Part shown: piece by piece, positions 34,741-46,212 of the stretch
How positions within the stretch are numbered: position 1 is the stretch's first letter
Layout: each line of letters begins with the position of its first letter
Assembly (NCBI GenBank): GCA_033819885.1
Contig: JAQYUZ010000029.1
Location: 1 to 64,000, forward strand
Source of the DNA: Microbotryomycetes sp. JL201
Taxonomy: Eukaryota; Basidiomycota; Microbotryomycetes
Reading direction: 5' to 3'
Length of the DNA: 64,000 nt
Position numbers and translations under genes: made by a program
The notes under the pieces: model-generated
Databases searched by the model: none
What the model was told of the DNA's origin: nothing
Seen by the model: only the letters and a program-made list of their open reading frames with translations

Positions 34741-36432
34741 TCACGAAATGATCGACCAGCATTCAAACATCATGACTTGAAATCTACTCTCCTCTACTCC
34801 CGTACCGCTGACCGTCCACCTTTGTCTCGGAGTCAAAGGCTCGTTGTCGAAAGCCGGACAAGTTGTCGTAAAACCGTTTTCAAACACTCCGTCAATCCAC
34901 AAACCATGTTTGCCGTCACCACCTCCAAATGAGAGATAAGACGATTCGGTCAAAGTGAAATAGTCGTTTTTGCCAGTCCATTTAAACGCCTTGACGGACG
35001 ATCCAACCCTGAAATCGGTGACAGAAAAGGGCGTAGCTTTCCAAAGAAAGCTGCTCATCGTCGGCATGTCAGTTAACGCATACTCAAACTCTGCAATAGC
35101 GCCCCAAACTTACCACGAGCCGTCACCGTAATAATGTTGAGAGTCTCGCAGCGGCTCGTTGCTGTACGCTCCAAAGACTGCGCCTTTGTGATCTTTGACA
35201 ACAACGACAATTCCACCTGACCCATTTCTCGAAGCCTGTCGCATTCGCTCGTATAATGTACCGATTGACGTACCGTGCTGGTCGAGCGAGTAGACGAGGT
35301 TCCATTTGTGGCAAATCCTGGACCTCGGAGGCAGAGAAGGACGAATCTGTTTGGTTGCTCGAGGGATCAGTGCCGATACAAGACAGGTCTGGTTGAATCG
35401 ACTTGCGCTCTCTGCAACATCCTCGTCGAGCGCCCGCTGTACACCTGGCCTAACGCCCAGAAGTTGAATCGATTGCACGGCGTCGGGCGAGCTTCGCACC
35501 TCGTGCTTGGACTCTTCGCTCACAGAGAATGATTGCGAACGTTGTGCTGGCCCGAGCCCGTTTGCGTGCCTCTCGAACTTGTCTTTCAGAGACGACCACG
35601 ATGACGACAGCAGTGGCGGCAGCGTATGCGACTGCTGCGGACGATGCGTAAGGAAATGTTGCTGATGTTGCTCAGCTGACGAATCGTGTGCGACGGCATC
35701 CGTCAGTGCAGAATGAAAGTCTCCCCATTCCGAGCTATTTGATCGTTCGTGGCGGTTCGCTCTTGGCAGCTTGTCCATGGATGCTCTTCTGATCCTGCGA
35801 AAGGTATCTTGAGCAGAATGTTGTCCACTTCCGGGGGAGGTGGCAGGATGAAACGGGTCCAACTGTGGTCTTGTGGCGCTCGAGCTGCTGGCTGTGCCTG
35901 GCGGCGACGAAGCCAGCGCGTCCATCAAGCCCGACAGGCGCCTCGGCGGCGAGAAAGAAGAGTGTCCGGTTGCAGAAGTCTGTCTCGTTCTGAGAGACGA
36001 CCGCCTGCGCGTGATCGGTCTCGCGCCTGACGGCTCGACGGGTTCGGTTGACAGCTGCTGACCCGACCACGCCTCTGACGGAGACGGTGGCTCTGCTTGT
36101 TGAAACGGGTCTCTGGTCAAATCATTCCACACTCGGTCGTTCCTCTGGTTTTGCGCGTCCACAACGTGCCGCAGCGGCGGCGAGTTGATCGACTGTGCAG
36201 CCTGGTCTCGCTCGTTGCCTATCGTTCCGAGCAGCTCGTTGAGAGGGTCCTGACCTCTCTGAACGTGTTGGAGCGGCAGCTGAGCCGGTGTCTGTTGTGC
36301 AAGGCTTTCATTCGTGCTCGTCGCCGCTGACGTCGTCGTCGTCGACGAACGAAAGATCTTTGGACTCGCGCTGCGGTCAGCCGACAGCAATGGATCTAGG
36401 TCAGACAGATCTATGCCGTGGCTAGGCGCCAT
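34741..36432 (-). CDS. OXR1: TLDc-domain oxidation-resistance protein (OXR1-like)
   Basis: TLDc proteins protect against oxidative damage and in yeast regulate V-ATPase assembly. Two exons, about 540 residues. The first ~330 residues are disordered (Ser/Pro/Arg/Gln). The TLDc domain follows: ICHKWNLVYSLDQHGTSIGT, IVVVVKDHKGAVFGAYSNEP, then after an intron (GDGSW-FLWKATPF) KWTGKNDYFTLTESSYLSFG, GGDGKHGLWIDG and CPAFDNEPL. The usual last strand (like FEVVGLEVW) appears as SRFQVMMFECWSI but is separated from FDNEPL by about 16 unusual residues, so a small unrecognised intron or a lineage-specific insertion sits there. ATG 36432 (MAPSHGIDLSDLDP). Confidence 0.8.
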
Positions 36433-36683
36433 TGCTGGTGAGGCTTACGCCAACGAACGCCTTCCAAGGGACCCCGCTTGGGCGAACAGGGGGTTTCTTT
36501 TTTTGGATCATAGGTGTGCAATTGAAGCGCTGGTCTTTCTACTCGTCATGTTACCTGTTCTGTAGCAAGTGCAGTCATCTGAACCGATTGCTGTGTACCT
36601 GACTGCGAATTCAACTTGAATTTTGTCGACGCGCTTGACCCGTTGTCTCGTCCATTGCTTGCCACTTTACCCTCGCGTCGAAC

Positions 36684-38998
36684 ATGACCAAGAAGCAAAA
36701 AGTCAAGCATGATTCGAGTGCGGAATCCATGCTCGATGCGCCAGCGCCTGCGCCTGCACCTGCACCGTCGTCGTCGCTGAGCGCGTTTTTGCTCGGCTCT
36801 GGCGCCAATCTGAGCGACGACATCTTTGCAAACTCGGTCAGCATGCCTGTTTTAGCCTGGTTCAATCCATCGTGCCGCTTGCTGACTCGAGACTGTGCTC
36901 ACGGCCGTCGACAGAAAGGGCCGTCGAAAGCGTTCGAGCCATCAAACGAGCCCACCATAGTTGCACCCAGCAAGCCTCTGAGGTCATCAACTCAGCCGAA
37001 ACAGCATTCAGAGGATACTACGACCGCCGAGGAAGAGGAAAGTGAGGCGGAACAAGACGACGAGGATGAGGACGAGGACGAGGACGAGGACGACGTTGAA
37101 CAGGCGTATGCTGCAAAGCTTGCCGCTCAACGCTTACAAGATGCAAGAGTAACGGGCAAACGCAAGGCTAGCTCAAGCGAAGATGAGCAACAAGACGAAG
37201 ATGAACTTGAAGGCGACGACGAAGACGACGACGAAGAATCCGGAGGCGATGACGACGACGACGACGACGACGACGAAGAGCCAGAAGAAGAGATGCTCGA
37301 AATTGAAAAGTTGATGCAGGCGTCCATCGTCGCAAAGCAATCGACAAAGAAACCACAAACGAAAACGCAGCAAAAGGCAGAGAGCAAAAAGAAAAAGGCT
37401 GTCGAAAAGAAGAAAGCGCACGCAGACGAGACACCAGAGGAACGAGACGCTCGCACCTTGTTCATCGGCAACGTGCCAGTGGCATGCTCGACCAATCGCG
37501 TACGCAGCCCTGTCCCTAACCTCCCACTAGCTTTGTATACTGACCTGTCCCGCCACCACAGCCGCTCAAGAAAAAGTTGATTCGTCACCTGCTCACAGCT
37601 CCTCACGTCATCGCAGCGCTTCCCGACGACTGTCCAGCACTCAAGTGCGATGCGATTCGATTCCGTTCGATCGCATTTGCCTCCAAGGTATTTGGTCGCA
37701 AACCTGTGCAGATCGACCCAGAGACGGGCGAGCAAGTCGATGACGAGAATCACGCTCGCAAAAGAGCTCGTGCCTGGCGCAACGATGATGACGAAGACCT
37801 TCAGGGCTCAGGTCATGGTGGACGTCAATTGCTTAAAGGCAAAACGTTGACCGACTCTCAGAAACGCAAAGTCGCTTTCATCAAGGGCGACTTGAACGAA
37901 AACAAGGCGGCTTGCAACGCTTATCTCGTCCTTGACAACTTGCCAGACTCATACACTGCCTTGACAATGGACCAAATCCTTGACGTGCTCGTCAAGACAA
38001 CGAGCGGCTCGACGTTCGAGGGCAAGACTTTGCGAGGCGACCGAGTCCGACCGAAGTCTGCCGCCGCAAAGTTCGCGGCGGCACAAACGACGGCTAAACC
38101 TGACGCCAATGTTCAGATTGAAGATGCCAACGCAGGTCCTCTGTATTCTGTCCCTCCGGCCGAGGCACGTCGTACTGTATTTGTCGGCGGTCTCGACTTT
38201 GCCGAGCAAGAGGAGAACGTACGTGCGGCAGTCGAGGCTGTGCTTGTGCGCGAGAGAGGCTCGTCCGAGCAATCGAGCCCGTGGGTCGAGAACGTGCGCA
38301 TCATTCGAGACGCCAGTAGCGGTCTCGGCAAGGGTTTTGGATACGTCTTGTTGAAGGTGAATAGTCTCGGAAGGGGGTGCCGTCCAAAACTGACGAGAGC
38401 CATTTCGTGCGTTTAAAAGGACGACAGTTGTGTTGATGAACTATTGGCTCTCCCGGACGGCAAAAAATTGAAGGTTTCGAAACGCAAAGTACGACTTGAG
38501 CGATGCAAAACTCAGGTCGCCGCCGCGCGGGCAAAGGCTGCCGCCGCATCGCGGCAAACAAAAGGTTTGCCAGGTCAAGCCGTTGGTGCGACCAAGAAAT
38601 CAAGCAAGCCGGCTGCTCCGCCTGCCGTCTTGTCGGCTACGCCTAGCAAACGTCAACAACCTGTTTCCATCCAGAACAGAGATCCGTCCATCAGAACGTC
38701 AAGATTCAGTTCAATTCCGAATGACGCCGCTCAGAAAAAGGCAGAGCAATTGGCTTCTTTGTCAAAGGAGCAACGCAAGGCTGTCAAGTCGACAGACGCC
38801 GAACGATTGGCTCGACGCGCTCAAAAGAAGCAAGCCAAGGTTCTGAAAGAACGACACGAGCGCAAGATGGCGAACGCCGAGCAGAAAGGTGGCGCGAACG
38901 CAGTTCTGGGCAGACAGTCGAGGCGGGAAAAGAGGGACAAGCAAGAAAAGAAGCGCGTTGCCAAGGGCAACAAGACTGGCAAGCGAGCCAAGTTTTGA
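36684..38998 (+). CDS. NOP12: Nucleolar RNA-binding protein NOP12 (RBM34-type)
   Basis: Nucleolar protein of large-subunit rRNA maturation. Four exons, about 690 residues. The N-terminus has an Ala-Pro run and strongly acidic blocks (Asp/Glu repeats at about 37040-37290), then Lys-rich coiled stretches. RRM1: DARTLFIGNVPVACSTNR joined to PLKKKLIRHLL, with a long insert containing DAIRFRSIAFASK. RRM2: RRTVFVGGLDFAEQEENVRA, VENVRIIRDASSGLGKGFGY. The tail is Lys/Arg-rich with KKQAKVLKERHERKMANAEQ. The last intron separates GFGYVLLK from DDSCVDELLALPDGKKL. The spaced two-RRM layout with the AFASK motif is characteristic. It is convergent with the siderophore transporter, 101 bp apart. Confidence 0.85.
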
Positions 38999-39099
38999 CC
39001 ATTTTGCATGGTTTCAATTTTTGTTTGCAATTGCAAACAAAAAGCAGATCTATGACATTATTTGTCCCTTTTGTTTCCCAGTTCGTCCAATACATCCGT

Positions 39100-41267
39100 C
39101 TATTGAGTTGTCTTGCCGACTTGCTCTTCTCTTTGAGCTTGACCCTTGGTCAACTTGTTCAACTCTTCATCGTTCAAGCTTTGATCGTCCGTCAACTTGA
39201 CAGACTGAAGCCCGAACGCCAAAAACAATCCAACGGCTGCGATGGCCGTTCCGGTGATACACATGATTCGTTGAGCCTCGTCTTGAGCTCGAGCGACGGC
39301 CATTCGTTCAGGTGTGCCATAAGGAAACTTTGAAATGAACCCGATCGGATTGGCAAAGGCTTGAGCGGCTAGGGTATCATTGTTCATGTATTGTTGAATC
39401 TTTTCAGGCACAGTGTTGGTCCAGATTCCTTGAGAAGCGATCCGAACCCCAGGTAGGACAAATCAGCTCTGTTATTTCTGGTTGAACGTTGACGAATAGT
39501 CTGAGCGCACCTCCTGCAATAGCGGACCCGACTCCTCCTGCCAAATAGTACACCGTCAAGTATCCTGCCGTAATAGCTCCGAGGTCTGAGCCCGAATTTT
39601 TGTGACGAGCACGACAGTGGTTCAGTTCACATCCACTTCGCGTAACTAACAACGCTACTCACGCTCGTGCTTGACGACGGACTGAATGCTCGCTTGCAGA
39701 GGGAAACCAATGCAGCCGACCGCGACACCTCGGACTACTTGTACCATGGCGAGTTCGCCTTGACTGTTTGTGGACTCGCGATATCTGATCATCAAACCGA
39801 ACGCAAGAACCTCGAGCACGAATCCGACAATGATGATGGGTTTCAGATACCGGATGTACCTGTGAGTAAGTAGCAACACGAGTCAGGTCCCGCCGCTCGA
39901 CGAACGGAAGAGGCCAAGAAAATATCACCTGACGAGGATGCCATTGGCTGCTGCGACGAGCGTGCCCGAGAAAGAGGCAATACTCGTGATTCGTTGTGCA
40001 GACAATGTCGTCTGGTTCGCCGCGACTTGTAGGAACGTCAACAAATAACCTCCAACGACGCCACCGGCCGCCGGGTGAATCACGGCGATCAGCATGCAAA
40101 TGATGACGGTCCGGTTCTTCATCAACGCAAAGGGGATGAGAGGGTGACGAGCACCAAAGCGTTCCCACAAAACGAAACCGATGCAGCAGAGACCGCCTAC
40201 GACGAGCAGGGCGATACAATGCGCGTCTGACCATTTCGATCCTTTGCCGTTGGCGATGGTGATTGTTACGAGAACCATTCCGGCACCGGCGACGAACAAT
40301 AACAAGCCGACGAGGTCCAGTTGCCAAAAGACGCTGACGACTTTTTGCTTCAACGTCAAACGAGATCGTTCGGTCGAGGCGGTAGGAGCGACGACGGCGA
40401 GTTTGGTAGACGAAGATTTACGCATGCCGATGCCAAGTGTGAGCATGATTGGAGTAGCGAGCGCTGGGGTCAAAATGCAAAACATGCCAATACCCCATCG
40501 CCACATTGAACCGTTTTCTTGACGAGCTCCGAGTAGCGATTGCGTAATGTTGCCGCTCACCCAAACGTTGATCGTGCCTGGAATGCTTGGGAAAATTGAC
40601 CAAAACAGTCGGTTGCGCAGACTTGAAATGTCGCCAATGATGATGTTTTGAAGCAGGAACAAGCCCGTGATTCCGACGACGTTGATCGAAGCTCCTGCCG
40701 CATAGGCGTACACGGATTGTGCAGATGCGACGACGACGTAGCCGAGCGCGTACAAAAACAAGCAGACCGAGTACGCTTCGAGACGTCCCCAGACGTCGGC
40801 CATGCCGGCGATCGGTGGTTGACTGACTGCTTGCATGACTGATTTCAGTGTAGAGATCGTCGCCAGAGTCGAATGTGCGGCAAAGGATACACTTGTCGCC
40901 GTCGTCAAGTACGATCTGTTTGTGTATTGGTCTGCCAACGGCGTCAGTCGACTTTTGATTCCCGCTCGGTCGCTCGCGCGACCCAATCAGATTAGATCAA
41001 CGCACCGAGGCTCATCACGTACGCGAGTAGCGCAAACCCGCCGTACAACAGCACGCGGTACTTGAGAGACATTCTTGCATTCAGCTGCTCCATCTGCAAC
41101 ACTCCTCGACTCTTTTCAGATACAACGGCGCCGCCGGGAGCGGCTTTGGCGTCGCGGGCGGCCATTGCATCGAGCTGCGTGCTTGATGAACGGGACGAGC
41201 TTGTCAAGTCACCCTTTTCTTCTCGATCAGCGTCATTGCTAGAGTGCTTGACTATAGGCGTCGCCAT
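39100..41267 (-). CDS. Siderophore-iron transporter, MFS SIT/ARN family
   Basis: Proton-coupled uptake of ferric siderophores, with 14 predicted membrane segments. Five exons, about 625 residues. N-terminal cytosolic ~75 residues, then YVMSL joined to DQYTNRSYLTTATSVSFAAH, GMADVWGRLEAYSVCLFLYA (motif A), WRWGIGMFCILTPALATPIM, SVFWQLDLVGLLLFVAGAGM, HPLIPFALMKNRTVII and the SIT-family C-terminal IGFISKFPYGTPERMAVARA. The DQYTNRSYLT and LFWSIFPSIPGTIN stretches are typical of fungal SIT1/MirB transporters. Such genes are usually repressed by a GATA factor when iron is replete; GATA words upstream are present but not convincing. All four introns have GT donors. Confidence 0.88.
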
Positions 41268-41571
41268 GCTTTTCCTGTATAGCGTTCCGATATGAAGGGA
41301 GGAAGGGATCCAACCTGATCTGATTATTTGCCCGCTCGCGCAGTGGCGAGCAAGTAAAAGCCTCGCGCGCGCGGCACGGAATGCGCGGTTTGTGCTTGCG
41401 CTTGCCTATTCAGAACCCCCTTTACGTGTTTCGGGTGCGTGCGGGTGCCCGCAGGGCGCAGAGCTCAATGTGGCGCTAGTGGCGCCTTTGTGACGCCAAG
41501 CCGCTGCGAACCGCGCAAACCGCGCACGAAAAACCCAAGGGCAGAGATAGGAGGAAAGTCGGTGCATGCCA

Positions 41572-43048
41572 TTACACTGACCATAAACACACCTTGCCAT
41601 CTTCGCCACCCGTCACTACTCTGCCACTCTGCAATGTCGATCGGCCATTGTCAGCTTTCCTCGACTTCGCACGCGGCAGGTCTTTCGAAAAGCTTAAACG
41701 CGAAAAGGCCGCGCTGCGCGATTAATTTCACGTGACTTTGATTACTTACTGCATTGTCAATTTCGATGCACCTGACGATATCAGAGTGCGCCAGAGACAA
41801 TCCGGACGCCGTGCTCGGCAGCACACGCTCCATGATCCACTTCTCGGGGTCGCACAGGTTCATGATGGCGACGTCGCCTCTGTGAATTCGTATGACGTCG
41901 GCTAAGTAGTTCAGCACTTGACATCTGCAGGAGCTTACGCCTGCGTTCCTGCCGCGATACAGACGCCGCCAAGGTGTGCGTTCCAATGTGCGCCAATCAG
42001 ATAGTCGGTCCGCCAAGGCTCGAGGGCTACATCTCTAACATCATCAAAGTCGCGCACTAGCGACGACTGCGAAGCGAAGCGTTCAGCACCAATACCTTAT
42101 GGGATATGTGACAAAATGCACTTGCATCGTCAACGTCCCAAAATTGCATCGTTTCCGTTGTGGTTGCGCACCAAGCGCCTTTCTGGTCTGTTTCTCTCTC
42201 CGCACCTCGTAAAGCCATCCAACCGGCTGATGATATACTGACTCCTACTTGAGACGTGCTCAAGACGGCGTCGTCCTCGTCTGTTATTCTGACGTCGTAG
42301 GTATTGAGCAGGCCGTCGACGGAAGCCGAAAGCAGGACGTGCGACAGATTTGCTGATGGATTGAATTGGACGCAAGTGATGTCGTCCGAATGAGCTTCTG
42401 TATATGTGTGAGCAATTTTCGTTGTCCGCAAATCCCTGTCAATGGTCGTGATGAGAGATGCGTCGACGCAATGATATCGCCGCCACTGCTGTCCCTCACC
42501 AGAAATCGATTGTGGCTTCATAGTTGTGCAGCTCTGCTCCTGCAGCCAAACAGGCTCCATCACTGCTCTGCGATGCAGTCAAGTAACCTGCGCCTGTCTT
42601 GTCTGTTTTGGTGAACGGGTGTCAACGAGCCTGTCAACTTGAAATGGCTTTGAAGAAAATCGCAAAGGAATGCACTTTTGAGCCGGATAGCCTCCTTCGA
42701 CGTGTCTCTCATGTCCCAGCCGACGACTGTGCCGTCCTTTGCCGTCACAAACACTACATTTCCGCCGTTGGCATTCGAGCCGGCAACGACATTCGACACG
42801 CCACGCTGCGTCGACCGCAACCTGGCGCTACCGCTCAGGTCGGGCGCAAACAGTCTGACAGAATCGTCAGAGCCTGCAAACACGTATCCGTCGCGGTCGA
42901 GACGGGCGCAATAGAGAACATAAGGTTGCTGGACGCCTTGCTGTAGCTCAGTCGCCGACAGGAACGACGTCGACGTCGACAATCGTGTTTGAGTACAATC
43001 CGCCCTGGCAACGAGGTCCGGCGGCGGAGGTCTGAGCTTGACGGACAT
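41572..43048 (-). CDS. WD-repeat protein, WDR89 type
   Basis: Seven-bladed beta-propeller scaffold of unknown precise role. Six exons joined in phase. Blades visible: DGYVFAGSDDSVRLFAPDL, NVVFVTAKDGTVVGWDMRD, YLTASQSSDGACLAAGAEL, IDFWRDLRTTKIAHTYTEAH, SDDITCVQFNPSANLSHVLL, SVDGLLNTYDV, then TQAGDVAIMNLCDPEKW and HSDIVRCIEIDNA. The last exon gives SGRVVTGGEDGKVCLWSV and a TAA at 41572, matching the WDR89 C-terminus and placing the stop well beyond the apparent end of the preceding frame. ATG 43048 (MSVKLRPPPP). It lies 163 bp beyond the end of the Zn2Cys6 gene on the same strand. Confidence 0.82.
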
Positions 43049-43211
43049 TAGTGTGACGGCGAGGGGCCAAAGCGCAAAAGTTGTCTAGCCCAGCCAACAA
43101 TTCACCACACGACAGAATTTACAAAGCTCCGTCTAGGCATTGAAATCAGGTTGCAAGATTGCCTGCATACCGGTGCGATTGCAAAGCATGTCTGTACTCG
43201 TGTGCAAGCGT

Positions 43212-46008
43212 CTACTCGATCGGCATTTGCGCAATCTCGTTGAACCACGCTGCCCATTGATCGGCATCGAGGTCAGGGAACAGGCTTGACCAGTATGCGG
43301 CGTCGACTGATGGCGTAATGTCATTGAGTGCGAGCGGGACCGGTGCAATTGCCTCATGCGGTGGCGCACTCGCACTCGACCGAGCTGTCAATACGTCGTC
43401 AACTGCCGTCGGAGCCGCGCGTAAGTCCGCTAGATTCTGCTCCGAGCGAGCATCAGATCAAAGTTTATCTACAACATCTAGCACGCAGGCTCACCTCGGG
43501 GTTAAGCGCGGGATCGCGGTCAACAACCGCCTCTTCGAACGTTGGATGTAAACTCTTGATGACGAGTTTGTAAAAGCGCTCAACGTATGCAGGCGCGATC
43601 GTCTCTGACCCTTGCTTGGCCTCTCGACAGGCATCGTGGATGTGGTTGAGCCAGGACAGCACAAGCTGCTGCTGCTCGCCGGTGAGGTAAGGGAAAAGCT
43701 GGCAAGGTTACCGACCACGTTCAGCCGGACATACCATCATGGAATCAACTAGCCTCACCTGAGCAAGAAATTCTGCCAGCTTAAACAAACCGACGGCAAA
43801 GGTGTCTTGAATGAATCGCATATGACCGACTCGAGCCAGTTGTTCGGCGCACTTGACGTACGCAGCTACCGCAGACAAGTAATCAACGACTACGAATTTG
43901 TCGTCAAGCCCGCGCTTGAGCAACAAAGCCTTGAGTAGACGACATCGACCTCGCAAGACGGCGAACCGACAATAATTTTCGCCAGGCGTGTCGGGCTGAC
44001 ACTCGTCAGGGACTCGCTTCATGACTCTTCGCTGCAGTGTGTCCAGCTCTGATTTTGCTAGGGAGTACAGGAGCGAAACACTTTCGTCCGAGTGGGCTTG
44101 CTCGAGGTCATCGCATACGCTGAACATCCGAGACAACCTGCGGTAACGCGCGTCAGTCGGAATCACTGAAGCAAGCCTTGCGGTCCCGCTCACGTCATAT
44201 TGTAGCTTAAAAGCTCGTCACCAACCACACCGTAAGGCCTCGTCTCGTCGATCCAAGGGTCAATCACAAGGCCTCTCGTTGTAGTCCTTGCAGCATGCAT
44301 GCCGTTACCGTCTTGACCATAGCTGATAGTAGCTTGTCAGAATATTCGCGTTGCAAAAAACGATGCTTCAACTTACCTAAGTCGGTATCTACGCGCAAGA
44401 CGTCATTAGCGTGCATTTACGTTAATCCAATGAAATGACTGACGTGTGATCGAATGCAATTAGATTCCGCCATGTTCGCTCTCTGTTGAGTACGAGTCGC
44501 GCTGCTGTATCGTCTGCGGGCAATTGGCCGCTTCGCCGCTCGTTTAAAACCAAAGCTTGAGCCAATCTCATAGCGTAGCCAACCTTGAAGAAAGCGGTTG
44601 GATCATCTGATTCCTGTCCCACAGAATGCGAGAATGTCAATAGGGTTGCTTTTGGGCGGAACGCTGATCTTTGATGCACCTTCCAGAACACAAGCACGCA
44701 GATAGCTTGCAAGAATCCAATGTCACCGACGCCACGAACAAATCCCTGTCCGATGATCTCATTCGTGTGGTCGAGCAACTTTGGAAACATGCTCGGCTGC
44801 AACAAGAAGTCTGTTGAGCCATAATGTGCTTGAGTTTGACAAGTCTCGGCTCACCAAGAAGTATTTCGATGACGCAGTCATAATTGCAGAGAACAACGGA
44901 GTCGACGAACTGCGAAGAAAGGTGATGGTGTGGACTGCAAACGGAACGTTCAATAGGTCCGTTCAAGCTATTTGGCGGGATCAACGGACGTTTTGGGTCA
45001 AACAGCTTGATGAATGGATTGAGGTATCGCATGAACCTGAAACGATTCATGAGCGTCGTAAAATGTGGCAGTCCAAAGACCAATCACGCACTCGTCCAGC
45101 AAAATCTCAGCGTCTCGAATGCCCAATGAACCTGTTTCCGGTCTGTCTAAGTCACCGTACGCTTGTATCTCCAGCATCGCTCCTCACCTATCTCAACAGG
45201 ACACTTGTCGAAGAATACATTGCCCATTTCGCCGACGCGTTTCGCTTCCGCCGGAGACTTTGCTTCTTTTGCCTTGAGCAACAGAGGCAGTGAGTGTCCG
45301 TCGACGTACGTCGATGTGGCGGGCGTCATAATGTTCATCCTGCCAAATTTGATGCTGCTGAATCCGCTCATATCTCCAGCAGAGCTGGCAAAACGGAGGT
45401 TGAGCGTCTGAGTCAGAAATTGGAGAGGCGTCGCTCACGGAAATGCGGGTCGAGATGGCCCAGCTTCGGGCTTCGGTCGCTCATCGGTTTGACTAGCATT
45501 CCCGTTCGAATCGCGCGAAGGCCAGGTCGAGCTCGAGGTGCTAGCAAGGCGAGACGACGTTGGTGGCAACTCCGGTTGTAATCTTCGGACCGCGCTCACG
45601 GATGAATTTCCTTCTTGGTAGGCCGTCTCTGAGGTAGATATTCACACTCCAAATCTGTCACACACATGCGACATTAATGAACGAGGCAATTCAGCGCGAG
45701 AGCAGAATGTGCTCACTGAGCCTTGTGCAGCGTTTGCAGCGGCTAGGAGCAAGGAAATGATCTAGCACTGGTAAGCACTTGACCTGTAAACGGAGTCGAT
45801 TTAGGTTCGTTGCATGTGGCCGTGGGGAAGAGGAGCGGACGGGGTCCGTGCGCTCACTTTGATGCGTCGACATCCAGTGCAGCTGCAGTCGATCACAGCG
45901 TGTCAGCACAGCCATGCAAACGGATGTGTTGAGCTGTGCCTGCTCTCGATGCGACGCTCACGCTATCTTTGTTGCCTGCTGCGGCTGCTGTGCCGTACCA
46001 TCTGCCAT
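43212..46008 (-). CDS. Zn2Cys6 transcription factor with fungal-specific TF domain
   Basis: DNA-binding regulator, target unknown. About 14 exons, by far the most split gene in the window. The zinc cluster is spread over exons 2-4: CTGCRRIK joined to VKCLPVLDHFLAPSRCKRCT, then RLNLECEYLPQRR, giving spacing C-x2-C-x6-C-x12-C-x2-C-x6-C. Exon 2 (45858-45882) is only 25 nt. The TF domain shows RYLNPFIKLFDPKLHTITFL, STPLFSAIMTASSKYFL, VGYAMRLAQALVLNERR, RERTWRNLIAFDHTYRLSYG, RGLVIDPWIDETRPYGVVGD. A 12-nt exon (44377-44388) encodes part of YRLS. The C-terminus ends QWAAWFNEIAQMPIE. Start ATG 46008 (MADGTAQQPQQ). It sits upstream of, and in the same orientation as, WDR89 and the siderophore transporter, but a regulatory link is only a guess. 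Confidence 0.78.
44377..44388 (-). other. 12-nt micro-exon in the Zn2Cys6 gene
   Basis: The sequence ATACCGACTTAG is flanked by a 55-nt intron (gtcagt...gcgtag) and a 54-nt intron (gtaagt...ctatcag), each with a CTGAC/CTAAT-like branch site. Inclusion gives FDHTYRLSYGQDG, the same length as the usual FxxDRSLSLQYGR motif of fungal TF domains; skipping keeps the frame but drops four residues. Confidence 0.6.
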
Positions 46009-46212
46009 GGAGAAGTGTGACAGATTGAAAATGCCTCGGGATTGTGCTCGAGCTCTCTCAATTCAACCCTTGGACCGGAGATGGAGGAATTCAAGCATTT
46101 GTACGCGGTGGGATGATGTTGAACGAGACGGTCTCAGACAAAGCCTGCATATGCATCATACAAAGTAAATTCGATGACGAGGCTCAAGTCCAATTCGACT
46201 GCAACTATCTGC

